Shown: piece by piece, positions 11,678 to 23,090 of the stretch | Position numbering within the stretch: the first letter of the stretch is position 1 | Layout of the letters: every line of letters starts with the position of its first letter | DNA from: Phocoena phocoena | Lineage: Eukaryota > Chordata > Mammalia > Artiodactyla > Phocoenidae | Reading direction: 5' to 3' | Assembly: GCF_963924675.1 (NCBI RefSeq) | Contig: NC_089236.1 | Location: 61,465,306 to 61,529,305, forward strand | Length of the DNA stretch: 64,000 nt | Notes under the pieces: model-generated | Databases searched by the model: none | Told to the model about the DNA's origin: nothing | What the model saw: only the letters and a program-made list of their open reading frames with translations | Translations under genes and position numbers: made by a program

Positions 11678-11872
11678 TAATAAATTCCCAAAGATGAGAA
11701 TTTTGTTTACCTATCAGGATATTTTTTACTCTTAAAATGTGTAGCATGTTGAAATGTTTAAAGCAAAACACATAAAAATAACATAGAACACTTGAAAATA
11801 GTGCATGATAACAACACATATTCAATGTTCTCAATTAGAAATGCCTTATTTTCCAGAAACAAAATAAGTACG

Positions 11873-12409
11873 ATTTTTTTTAACATCTTTATTGGAGTAT
11901 AATTGCTTTAAAATGGTGTGTTAGTTTCTGCTGTATAACAAGGTTATTCAGCTATGCATATAGATATATTCCCATATCTCCTCGCTCGTGTGTCTCTCTC
12001 CCTATCCTACCCCTCGAGGTAGTCACAAAGCACCAGGCTGATCTCCCTGTGCTATGTGGCTGCTTCCCACTAGCTATCTATTTTACACCTGGTAGTGTAT
12101 ATAGGTCCAGGCAACTCTCTAACTTCGTCCCAGCTTACACTTCCCTCTTCCCGTATCCTCAAGTCCATTCTCTGTGTCTCCGTCTTTATTCCTGTCCTGC
12201 CCCTAGGTTCTTCAGAACCTTTATTTATTTATTTTTTTAGATTCCATATATATGTGTTACCCTACAGATTTTGTTTTTCTCTTTCTGACTTACTTCACTC
12301 TGTATGACAGACTCTAGGTCCATCCACATCACTACAAAAAACTCAGTTTCGTTTCATTTTATCGCTGAATAATATTCCATTGTATATATGTGCCACATCT
12401 TCTTTATCC
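11873..12409 (-). other. L1 3' UTR
   Basis: This segment lies after the ORF2 stop and includes the stretch opposite 'gtagtcacaaagcaccaggc'. A close copy of the same 3' end is found alone at 62022-62195, which supports the boundary at the left. Confidence 0.75.
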
Positions 12410-15400
12410 ATCCGTCGATGGACACTTAGGTTGCTTCCATGTCCTGGCTATTGTAAATAGAGCTGCAATGAACATTATGGTACATGACTCTTTTTGAATT
12501 ATGGTTTTCTCAGGGTATATGCCTAGTAGTGGGATTGCTGGGTCATATGGTAGTTATATTTTTAGCTTTTTAAGGAGCCTCCATACTGTTCTCCATAGTG
12601 GCTGTATCAATTTACATTCCCTCCAACAGTGCAAGAGGGTTCCCTTTTCTCCACACCCTCTCCAGCATTTATTGTTTGTAGATATTTTGATGATGGCCAT
12701 TCGGACCAGTGTGAGGTGATACCTCATGGTAGTTTTGATTTGCATTTCTCTAATGATTAGTGATGTTGAGCATCCTTTCATGTGTTTGTTGGCAATCTGT
12801 ATATCTTCTTTGGAGAAATATTTAGGTCTTCTGACCATTTTTGGATTGGGTTGTTTCTTTTTTTGATATTGAGCTGCAAGAGCTGCCTGTAAATTTTGGA
12901 GATTAATCCTTTGTCAGTTGCTTCATTTGCAAACATTTTCTCCCATTCTGAGGGTTGTCTTTTCGTCTTGTTTATGGTTTCCTTTGTTATGCAAAAGCTT
13001 TGAAGTTTCATTAGGTCCCACTTTTTTATTTTTACTTCCATTTCTCTAGGAGGTGGGTCAAAAAGGATCTTGCTGTGATTTATGTCATAGAGTGTTCTGC
13101 CTATGTTTTCCTCTAAGAGTTTTATAGTGTCTGGCCTTACATTTAGGTCCTTAATCCATTTTGAGTTTATTTTTGTGTATGGTGTTAGGGAGTGTTCTAA
13201 TTTCATTCTTTTACATGTAAAAAGCTGTCCAGTTTTTGCAGCACCATTTATTGAAGAGGCTGCATTTTCTCCATTGTGTATTCTTGCCTCCTTTATCAAA
13301 AATACGGTGACCATATGTGCGTGGGTTTATCTCTGGGCTTTCTATCCTGTTCCATTAATCTATATTTATGTTTTTGTGCCAGTACCATACTGTCTTGAAC
13401 ACTGTAGCTTTGTAGTATAGTCTGAAGTCTGGGAGACTAATTCCTCAGCTCCGTTTTTTCTCTCTCAAGATTGCTTTGGCTATTCGGGGCCTTTTGTCTT
13501 TCCAAACAAATTGTGAATTTTTTTGTTCTAGATCTAAGAAAAATGCCAATGGTAGTTTGATAGGGACAGCAACGAATCTGTAGATTGCTTTGGGTACTAC
13601 AGTCATTTTCACAATGTTGATTCTTCCAATCCAGGAACATGGTATACCTTTCCATCTGTTTGTATCATCTTTAGTTTCTTTCATCGTCATAGTTTTCTAC
13701 ATACACGTCTTTTGTCTCCTTAGGTAGGTTTATCTCTAGGTATTTTATTGTTTATGTTGCAATGGTAAATGGGAGTGTTTAATTCCTCTTTCAGATTTTT
13801 CATCATTAGTGTATCAGAATGTCAGAGATTTCTGTGCATTAATTTTGTATCCTGATACTTTACTGAATTCATTGATTAGCTCTGGTAGTTTTCTGGTAGC
13901 ATCTTTAGGATTCTCTATGTATAGTATCATGCCATCTGAAAATAGTGACAGCTTTACTTCCTCATTTCCGATTTGGATTTTTTCTTCTCTGATTGCTGTG
14001 GCTAAAACTTCCAAAACTATGTTGAGTAATAGTGGTGAGAGAGAACAACCTTGTCTTGTTCCTGATCTTAGAGGAAATAGTTTCAGTTTTTCACCATTGA
14101 GAATGATGTTGGCTGTGGGTTTGTCATATATGGCCTTTATTATGTTGAGGAATTTCCCTCTATGCCTACTTTCTGGAGGGTTTTTATCATAAATGGGTGT
14201 TGAATTTTGTCGAAAGCTTTTCTGTGTCTTTTGAGATTATCATATGGTTTTTATCCCTCAATTTGTTAATATGGTGTATCACATTGACTGATTTGCATAT
14301 ACTGAAGAATCCTTACATTCCTGATATAAACCCTACTTGATCATGGTGTATGATCCTTTTAATGTGCTGTTAGATTCTGTTGCCTAGTATTTTGTTGAGG
14401 ATTTGTGCATCTCATCTATGTTCATCAGTGATATTGGCCTGTAGTTTTTGTTTTTTGTGACATCTTTTTCTGGTTTTGGTATCAGGGTAATGGTGGCCTT
14501 GTAGAATGAGAGTTCCTCTCTCTGCTATGTTTTGGAGGAGTTTGAGGATAGGTGTTAGCTGTTCCCTAAATGTTTGATAGAATTCACCTGTGAAGCCATC
14601 TGGTCTTGGGCTTTTCTTTGTTGGAAGATTTTTAATCACAGTTTCAATTTCAGTACTTGTAGTTGGTCTATTCATATTTTCTATTTCTTCCTGGTTCAGT
14701 TGGAAGTTTGTACTTTTCTAAGAATTTGTTCATTTCTTCCAGGTTGTCCATTTTATTGGTATATAGTTGCTTGTAGTAATCTCTCATGATCTTTTGTATT
14801 TCTGCAGTGTCAGTTGTTAGTTCTTTTTCATGTCTAATTCTATTGATTTAAGTCTTCTCCCGTTTTTCCTTGATGACTCTGGCTAATGGTTTAACAATTT
14901 TGTTTATCTTCTCAAAGAATCAGCTTTTAGTTTTATGATCTTTGCTATTGATTTCTTTTTCATTTATTTCTGTTCTGATTTTAATAATTTCTTTCCTTCT
15001 GCTAACTTTGGATTTTTTGTTGTTCTTCCTTCTCTAATTGCTTTAGGTATAAGTTTAGGTTGTTTACTTGAGATTTTTCTTGTTTTTTGAGGTAGGATTA
15101 TATTGCTATAAACTTCCCTCTTAGAACTGCTTTCACTGCATCCCATAGGTTTTGGGCTGTTGTGTTTTCATTGTCGTTTGTTTCTAGATGTTTGTTGAGT
15201 TCCTCTTTGATTTCTTTAGTGATCTCTTGGTTATTTAGTAGTGTATTGTATAGCCTCCATTGTGTTTGTACTTTTTACAGTTTTTTTCCCTGTAATTGTT
15301 ACCTAGTCTCATACTGTTGTGGTCGGAAAAGACACTTGATATGATTTCAAATTTCCTAAATTACCAGGGCTTGATCTGTGGTCCAAGATATGATCTATGC

Positions 15401-16010
15401 TGGAGAATGTTCCAAGAGCACTTGAGAAAAGTGTATTCTGTTGTTTTTGGATGGAATGTCCTATAAATATCAATTAAGTCCATCTTGTTTAATGTATCAT
15501 TTAAAGCTTGTGTTTCCTTATTTATTTTCATTTTGGATGATCTGTCCATTGGAGAAAGTGGGGTGTTAAAGCCCCTTACTATTATTGTGTTACTTTTGTG
15601 TTACTTTCAATTTCCCCTTTTACGGCTGGTAGCATTTGCCTTATGTATTGAAGTGCACCTATACTGGGTGCATAAATATTTACAATTGTTATATCTTCTT
15701 GGATTGATCCCTTGATCTTTTTGTAATGTCCTTCTTTGTCTCCCGTAATACTCGTTTTTTTAAAGTCTACTTTGTCTGATATGAGTATTGCTACTCCAGC
15801 TTTCTTTTGATTTCCATTTGCATGGAATATCTTTTTCCATCCCCTCACTTTTAGTCTGCATGTGTCCCTAGGTCTGAAATGGGTCTCTTGTAGACAGCAT
15901 ATATATGGGTCTTGTTTTTTTATCCATTCAGCCATCTGGGTCTTTTGCTTGGAGCATTTAATCCATTTACATTTAAGGTAATTATTGATATGTTCCTATT
16001 ACCGTTTTCT
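12410..16010 (-). pseudogene. L1 ORF2 relic (endonuclease and reverse transcriptase)
   Basis: An intact ORF2 encodes the endonuclease and reverse transcriptase used for target-primed insertion. Visible landmarks in order on the minus strand are: 'ITLNVNGLNAP' (about 15960-16000, in a different frame from the next piece); the endonuclease piece with 'LQETHF' (about 15880) and 'VNIYAP' (about 15680); the start of the RT with '[16 protein letters not shown]' (about 14565-14612); the RT active-site region, reading LFSDGMILY (about 13919-13945) where functional copies have a paired DD; and the C-terminal cysteine motif, fully spaced as CX3CX7HX4C (residues 58, 62, 70 and 75 of the 12554-12838 frame). 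The longest open piece is 178 codons (12778-13314). Stops and frame changes separate at least seven pieces, one stop falling just before 'LPYDPAIP'. This is a dead copy. Confidence 0.9.
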
Positions 16011-16063
16011 TAATTGTTTTGGGTTTGTTACTGTAGGTCTTTTCTTTCTCTTGTCTTTCTTGC

Positions 16064-16951
16064 CTAGAGAAGTTCCTTTAGCATTTGTTGTAAAGCTGGT
16101 TTTGTGGTGCTGAATTCTCTTAGTTTTTGCTTGGCTGTAAAGATTTTAATTTCTCCGTCGAATCTGAATGAGATCCTTGCTGGGTAGAGTCATCTTGGTT
16201 GTATGTTTTCCCCTTTCATCACTTTAAATATGTCCTACCACTCCCTTCTGGCTTGCAGAGTTTCCGCTAAAAGATTAGCTGTTAACCGTATGGGGTTTCC
16301 GTTGTATGTTACTTGCTGTTTTTTCCTTGCTGCTTTTAATATTTTTTCTTTGTTTTTAATTTTTGATAGTTTAATTAATATGTGTCTTGGTGTGTTTCCC
16401 CTTGGATTTAACCTGTTTGGGACTCTGTGTTTCCTGGACTTGATTGACTATTTCCTTTCACATGTTAGGGAAGTTTTCAACTATAGTCTCGTCAAATATT
16501 TTCTCAAGCCCTTTCTTTTTCTCTTCTTCTTCTGGAACCCCTATAATCCGAATGTTGTGCATTTAATGTTGTCCCAGAGGTCTCTGAGACTGTCCTCAAT
16601 TCTGTTAATTCTTTTTTTTCTTTATACTGCTCTGTGGCAGTTTTTTCCACTATTTTATCTTCCAGGTCACTTATCCATTCTGCCTCAGTTAATCTGCTAT
16701 TGATTCCTTCTAGAGAATTTTTAATATAATTTATTTTGTTGTTCATCATTGTTTGCTCTTTACTGCCTCTAGGTCTTTGTTAAATATTTCTTGTATTTTC
16801 TCCATTCTATTTCCAACATTTTGGATCATGTTTACTATCATTACTCTGAATTCTTTTTCAGGTAGACTGCCTATTTCCTCTTCATTTGTTTGGTCTGGTG
16901 TTTTTTTTTACCTTATTCCTTCATCTGCTGCATATTTCTCTGTCTTCTCAT
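16064..16951 (-). pseudogene. L1 ORF1 relic (RNA-binding protein)
   Basis: An intact ORF1 encodes the RNA-binding trimeric chaperone of the L1 particle. The likely start codon is at 16951-16949 ('MRRQRNMQQMKE'), but a stop follows at codon 13. Further on, the 16504-16749 frame shows the coiled-coil-like 'INSRLTEAEWISDLEDKIVE'. The normal terminus 'PALQQMLKELL' followed by a stop is readable at about 16064-16100. The length of about 296 codons between the landmarks is near the family norm, allowing for indels. The early stop and later frameshifts rule out function. Confidence 0.82.
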
Positions 16952-16954
16952 TTT

Positions 16955-18983
16955 GTTTAACTTACTGTGTTTGGGGGTCTCCTTTTCACAGGTTGTAGGT
17001 TCATAGTTCCTGTTATTTTTGGTGTCTGCTCCCAGTGGGTGAGGTTGATTCAGTGGCTTGTGTAGGCTCCCCAGTGTAGGGGACTGGTGCCTGTGTTCTT
17101 GTGTTTGGGGCTGTATCTTGTCTTTCTGGTGGGCAGCGCTGCGTCCGGTGGTGCGTTTTGCAGCATCTGCGAACTTAGTATGACTTTAGGCAGCCTCTCT
17201 GCTAATGGGTGGGGTTGTGTTCCTGTCTTGCTATTTGTTTGGCATGGAATGTCCAGCACTGGAATTTGTTGGCCATTGGGTGGAGCGGGGTATTAGTGTT
17301 GAGACAGATATCTCTGGGAAAGCTCTCACTGACTGATATTACTTGGGGCTGGGAGGTTTCTGTTGGTCCAATGTCCTGGACCCAGCCTTCCAACCTCTGA
17401 AGCTCAGGCCCGACACCCGACTGGAGTACCAAGACCCTGCCAGCCACACAGCTCAGAAGAAAACAAAGAGAGAAAAAAACAAAAACAAAAGCAAAGAAAC
17501 AAACAGACAGAACCCTAGGACAAATGGTAAAAGCAAACCTATACAGACAAACTCAGACAAAGACACATACACATACACACAGAAAGAGAAAAAGGAAAAA
17601 AGTACATATATATAAAAAAAAAAAAACAGAGAGCATCCAAACCAATAAACAGATCCACCAATGATAGTAAGCACTAAGTATTAAACTTAGATAAACATAA
17701 AACCAGAAACAAATTAGATTTAGAAAGGAAAGCCCATGTCTACAGTTGCTCCCAAAGTCCACCACATCAATTTTGGCAACATTTGCTGTCTATTCAGGTA
17801 TTCTTCAGATGCAGGGTTTATCATATTGATTGTGGGGATTTAATCTGTTGCTCCTGAGGCTGCACAGAGAAATTTCCCTTTCTCTTCTTTGTTTGCACAG
17901 ATCTGGGGGTTCAGCTTGGTTTTGGCCCCACCTCTGTGTGTAGACCACCCTTAGGGGTCTGTTCCCCACCCTGACATGTGGGGGTTAAAGGAGCCACTGG
18001 TTAGGGCTCCCTTGCACACTCAGGCTGGGGGGAGGGAAGGGTACAGTAGTCATAATTGGAATGTGGGGTAAGCCTGAGGCGGCAGAGGCCAGTGTGATGT
18101 TGCAACAGCCTGAGGTGCGCTGTGTGTTCTCCTGGGGAAATTGTCCCTGGATCACGGGACCCTGGTGGTGGTGTGCTGCACAGACTCCTGGGGGTGTGTG
18201 TGGATAGTGACCTGTGATTACACCCAGGGTTCTTGGTGGCAGTGGCATCAGCCTTAGCAGTTCATGCCAGCCTCTGGGGTCTGAATTGATAGCTGCAGCT
18301 CACGCGCATCTCTGGAGCTCGCTTAGGCAGTGCTCTGCCTTCTGTGGGCACACTGAGAAGGAATCCCCTCTCCTTGCGCATGCCGAAACAAAGGTCTCTT
18401 GCCTCTCTGGCAGGTCCAGACTTTTTCCTGGACTCCCTCTAGCTAGCTGTGGCACACTAGCCCCCTTCAGGCTGTCTTCACGCAGCCAACCACAGTCCTC
18501 TCCCTGGGGTCTGACCTCTGAGGCCCGAGCCTCAGCTCAACTCCCAGCCCCCGCCTGCCCCAGCAGGCGAGCTGAGCACCAACCTCCCAGGCTGGTGAGC
18601 ACTGGTTGGCACCGATCCTCTGTGTGGGAATCTCTCCGCTTTGACCTCTGCATCCCTGTTGCTGTGCTCTCCTCTGTGCCTCTAGAGCTTCTCCCCCGTC
18701 CCCACCTTCCCACCAGTGAAGGGGCTCCCTAGTGTGTGGAAACTTTTCTTCCTTCAGAGCTCCCGCCCAGAGATGCGGGTCCTGTTCCTATTCTTTTGTC
18801 TCTGTTTTTTCTTTTGCCCTACCCAGGTACGTGGGGAGTTTCTTGCCTTTGGGGAAGTCTGAGGTCTTCTGCCAGCGTTCAGTAGGTGTTCTGTAGGAGT
18901 TGTTCCACATGTAGATGTATTTTTTGATGTATTTATGGGGAGGAAGGTGATCTCCACCTCTTAATCCTCCACCATCTTGAAGG
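16955..18983 (-). promoter_or_regulatory. L1 5' UTR with former internal promoter
   Basis: This region of about 2 kb upstream of ORF1 is GC-richer than the surroundings, especially 17880-18760. That contrasts with the AT-rich window, and it is where LINE internal promoters lie. An A-rich patch occurs at 17455-17630. Open frames on both strands (for example 18214-18732 plus, 172 codons) reflect base composition and show no domain. I saw no individual binding site. Confidence 0.7.
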
Positions 18984-19245
18984 TCTCTGACACATGTCTT
19001 CTTGATGGAGACTTCTATCATTATAAAATATCCTTCCTCAACGCTAATAATATTTTTTGTCTTTAAGTCTCTTTAGCTAATATTACTACTGTCATTGTAG
19101 CTTTGTTTCAGTACATATTAGCATGATGTAATTTTTTCCATATTTTTTAACCTTCAACCTATTATGCCTGAATCTAAAGGTTATCTCTTAAAGATAGCAT
19201 AAAACTGGATCATTTTTAAAAATCAATTGGGCAAATCTTTCTTTT
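18984..19245 (-). mobile_element. Older L1 ORF2 fragment (endonuclease region)
   Basis: The text 'tcttcttgatggagacttct', then 'atcattataaaatatccttc', then 'ttttttccatattttttaac' and 'cttcaacctattatgcctga' is a diverged version of the ORF2 segment at 15690-15900 of the younger L1. It continues after the nested insertion at 20836, so it is probably one older L1. Confidence 0.7.
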
Positions 19246-20835
19246 ATTTTCTATATTGCCCCTGTTCCCTTCTCTCTGGTAATCACTAATTTGTTCTCTA
19301 TATCTGTGAGTCTGCTTCTTTTTTGTTTTATTCAGTAGTTTGTTGCATATTTTAGATTCCACATGTAAGTGGTATCATACAGTATTTGTCTTCCTCTGTC
19401 TGACTTATTTCACTTAGCATAATGTCCTCCAAGTCAATCCATGTGGCAAATGGGTGGCAAAATTTCATTCTTTTTTATGGCTGATATCCCATGTATATAT
19501 GTATACCAAATCTTTACCCATTCATCTGTTAATGGACACTTAGACTGCTTCCATACCTTGGCAATTGTAAATAATGCTGCTATGAACATTGGGGTTCATG
19601 TATCTTTTCCAATTATTTGTTTTGCTGGGTCAGATGGTAGTCCTATTTGTGGTTTTTTGAGAAACCTCCATAGTGCTTTCAGTGTGGCCGCACCAATTTA
19701 CATTCCCACCAACAGTACTGAAGGAGAGTTTCCTTTTCCCCACCTCCTTGCCAACATTTGTTATCTGTGTTCTTTTTGATGATAGCCATTCTGACAGATG
19801 TGAGGTGATATCTCATTGTGGTTTTGATTTGCATTTCCCTGATGATTAGCGATGTTCTGAACCTTTTGATGTGCCTGTTGGCCATCTGCATTTCCTCTTT
19901 GGAAAACTGTCTATTCAATTCTTCTGCCCATTTTAAAATTGGGTTGTTTATTTTTTTCTGATGTTGAGTTGTATGAACTGCTAATATATGTTGGCTAGTA
20001 ACCCCTTATCAGTCATATCATTTGCAAGTATCTTCTCCCATTCAGTAAGTAGTTTTTGTTTTCCCAATGGTTTCCTTTGCTATGCAAAATGCTTTTAAGT
20101 TTAATTTGTTTATTTTTGCTCTTGTTTCATTTGCTTTAGGAGATGGATCTAAAAAATATTGCTGAGATTTATGTCAAAGTGTGTACTGCCTGTGTTTTCC
20201 TCTAGGAGATTTATGGTATCTGGTCTTACATTTAGGTCTTTAATCCATTTTGATTTTATTTTTATATACAGTGTTAGAGAATATTCTAATTTCATTCTTT
20301 TACAAGTAGCTGTCCAGTTTTCCCAGCACCACTTATCGAAGGGACTGTCCTTTCTCCATTGTATATTCTTGCCTCCTTTGTCATAGATTAATTGATCATA
20401 AGTGTGTGGGTTTATTTCTGGGCTTTCTATTCTGTTCCATTGATCCATGTGTCTGTTTTTGGGCCAGTAGCATACTCTTTTGATTATTGTAGCTTTGTAG
20501 TATAGTCTGAAGTGAGGGAGCATGATTCCTCCAGTTCTGTTTTTCTTTCTCAAGATTATTTTGGCTATTCAGGGTCTTTTGTGTTTCCATACAAAAGAAG
20601 CCCTAGCCACAGAAATCAAAGAAGAAAAACAAATAAAAGGAATCCAATTGCAAAGGAAGAAGTAAAAATGTCACTGTTTGCAGATGACATAATACTATTC
20701 ATAGAAAATCCTAAACATGCTACCAGGAAACTACTAGAGCTCATCAATGAATTTGGTAAAGTTGCAGGATACAAAATTAATATACAGAAATCTGTTGCAG
20801 TTCTATACAATGAAAAGAGAAATTCCCCTATTCCT
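19246..20835 (-). mobile_element. L1 fragment with 5' inversion (twin-primed)
   Basis: The piece at 19246-20594 is L1 3' UTR and 3' ORF2 on the minus strand. Readable stretches include '[18 protein letters not shown]' and 'NDKW'-type neighbours in the 20149-20553 frame. The cysteine motif near 19700 has lost its second Cys. At about 20595 the orientation flips: 20596-20835 is upstream ORF2 in plus orientation with an intact RT active-site motif, LFADDIILF (about 20675-20700), followed by '[18 protein letters not shown]'. A 3' part antisense followed by a 5' part sense is the signature of twin priming during insertion. No clear target duplication was found. Confidence 0.88.
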
Positions 20836-23090
20836 CCACTACTACCTTTGTCATATTAAATAAATATGTTCTAGTGCACTATTTTAATTACCTCTTTTCA
20901 TTTAACATATGTTTTTTGACTTATTTTCTTAAAAGTTTTCTTGCCAATTATAAATAACATCTTAATTTTTATAATTATTTTGGATTAATATTGATACTTA
21001 CATATTTCCAGTAGCATACTACAAAAATTTTGCTGCAGTATAACTCCTTCCACTCTCTTATTTTGTGTGTTATTATTCCATCATACAAATTACATCTTTA
21101 CATACTGTAAGTCTATCAAGACAGTTGTATAATTATTGCTTTATGCAGCAGTCTTTTCAAACAGATGGAAGAAGAAAAGAGTTTAAAAAATAAATTTATC
21201 ATCTTTTTACTTATCCATGTAGTTAACTTTCCCAGTGGTCCTTAATTCTTCACTTGTATTCTAGCTATTGTTTGGTGTCCTTTCATTGCAGCCTGAGGGC
21301 CAAACTTAATATTTCTTGTGGGGCAGGTCCACCAGTAAAGAATTCTTCCATTTTTGTTTTCCTAAGAATGCTTTAATTTCTTCTTCATTATTAAAGGATA
21401 ATTTTGTTGGATATAGACTGCTGGGTTAACTTTTTTTTTTTTCTTTCACTGCTTTTAATACATCATTTCATTAGCTTCTGACCTCCACCGTTTTTGAGGA
21501 GAAGTCTATTGCTAATCTATACAGGACCATGTGTACATGCAGAGTCATTTATCACTTGATATTTTCAAAAATATCCTTGGCTTTCCACAATTTGACTATT
21601 CTGTATATGGGTGTGGATCTCACTGAGTTTTGCCAATTCGAGTTTGTTGACTTCTGGATGTGTAAATTAGTTCTTAATCAAATTTTAGGAGGTTTTCAGA
21701 CATATTTTTAGCCATTACTTATTCAAATATTATTTCTATTGCTTCTCAGCTGTATTCTGGGACCCCACTCTGTGTATGTTGGTATGCTTGACAGTGTCCC
21801 CATTGGTCACTGAGACGGCTAGTTTTTCTTCATTCTTTTTTCTTTGTGTTCCTTAATCTGGATAATTTTCAGTAACCTATATTCAACTTTGATGATTATT
21901 TCTTCTGCCAGTTCCAATCTTTTCAGCCCATGTAATGACTTTCTTTCATTTCAGTTACTATATTGTTCAAACCAGAATTCCTGTTTGATTATTTTCATAT
22001 TTTCAAATTTTTATGGATTTCTTTTTTTGGTGATATATCATTCTCATACTTTCCTTTAATTCATTAGAAAAGATCTTTTTTTAAATTTTATATATTTATG
22101 ACACTTGATTTAATGTATTGCTTTAGTAAGTGCAACATCTGAAATTTCTCAGGGATAGTTTTGTAAATACATTTTTACCCTGTGTGTGAGCCATACGCCC
22201 ATATTTCTTTGCAAGTCTCATAATTTTCTGTTGAAAACTGGACATTTAAAATAAATAATAAGCAACTTTGGAAGTCAGATCCTCTCTCCTCTATTTGTTG
22301 TCTGCTTTTGTTGTGCTGTTACTGTTGTTTTTGCTACTGCCAATGGATTTTTTTCTTTAATTGATTTCTGTAATAATTCTATAAAGTCTAAATTATGTGT
22401 CATGTGTGGCCACTGAAATTACTACTGCATTAACTTCTACTATTGCATTTCCTTAAATGCCTTGAATCAATGTCTCCCACCTTTTTACAAGTACTGTGTA
22501 CATTTTGAAGCATGCCTTAATTCTATGGCTGTTTACAACTCTGTCTTAGCCTTCATTTCCTGTTTTTGCAGATAATCAGCCAGAGGTGAGAGATTAGGAC
22601 TTACTCTTTACCTTCTTTGCCATATTCACATCTCTGCACATATGTGTGGTCTTCTAGATATTCAGGAATATGTTGGAGTTTTTCAAAGCCCTCTATGAAC
22701 ATATAATTTATAGATCTTCCTTTTAACCTGTTTGGGTAGCTTATTGTTTGCTCTAGTTGGTATCACAGACTCAAGCAATTATTTCACAATGTTAAATAAT
22801 TCTTCTGATTGTTTTTAACCAACACCATGGGTATAGAACTTCTCCCACTGAGAGTGTTCTGAGTCAGATCAAATAAAGACAAGCCCTGTAAATGGAGCTT
22901 TTCCAGGAAGTTTCCAGACATGTCAAATAGACAAATTCTCTGAGCATGGCCCTTTTGGGAAACTTCAAATTCAATCTGCTCCTTCCAGTGGCTGGTTTCA
23001 CAATATCATGGTTTGAGGATGCTGGAAGTTAAGACAATCCCACAGGAAATAGGGCAAGGTAAAATGTCACAATTTCTGCTATTCTTAAAG
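20836..23090 (-). mobile_element. Old L1M-type fragment (inter-ORF, ORF1 and 5' region)
   Basis: Antisense old-L1 landmarks occur in order: 'tttaatttcttcttcattat' then 'aaaggataattttgttggat' (about 21375-21415); 'tattcaaatattatttctat' (21720); 'gggaccccactctgtgtatg' (21760); 'tctggataattttcagtaac' (21858); and 'tctcataattttctgttgaa' then 'aactggacattt' (22210-22250). The last landmark belongs to the 5' part. The right boundary is vague. It is probably the continuation of the fragment at 18984-19245. Confidence 0.7.

Larger units (their letters stand above)
11873..18983 (-). mobile_element. Nearly full-length L1 LINE (cetartiodactyl type), inactive
   Basis: The L1 is about 7.1 kb on the minus strand. 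The 3' UTR and A-tail lie at the left: a T run at 11874-11881, then 'taacatctttattggagtat'. ORF2 remains span about 12410-16010, ORF1 remains 16064-16951, and a GC-richer 5' UTR of about 2 kb spans 16955-18983. The 5' terminus reads 'cttcaagatggtggaggatt' on the minus strand. All segments are in the normal order and orientation, so this is one insertion rather than a patchwork. Both reading frames are broken. I could not find a target-site duplication. The left flank (11855-11873) does not match sequence after 18983, which is itself older L1. Confidence 0.9.

Noticed and set aside
12778..13314. The longest open frame (178 codons, minus) as a host gene
   Set aside because: It is a piece of L1 ORF2, collinear with the flanking L1 parts.
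18214..18732. 172-codon plus-strand frame as a gene with a CpG-island promoter
   Set aside because: It lies antisense within the L1 5' UTR. Its proline/serine-rich translation reflects GC composition and has no domain.
20512..20859. Plus-strand reverse-transcriptase gene (FADD motif)
   Set aside because: The frame is short and comes from the inverted 5' part of a twin-primed L1.
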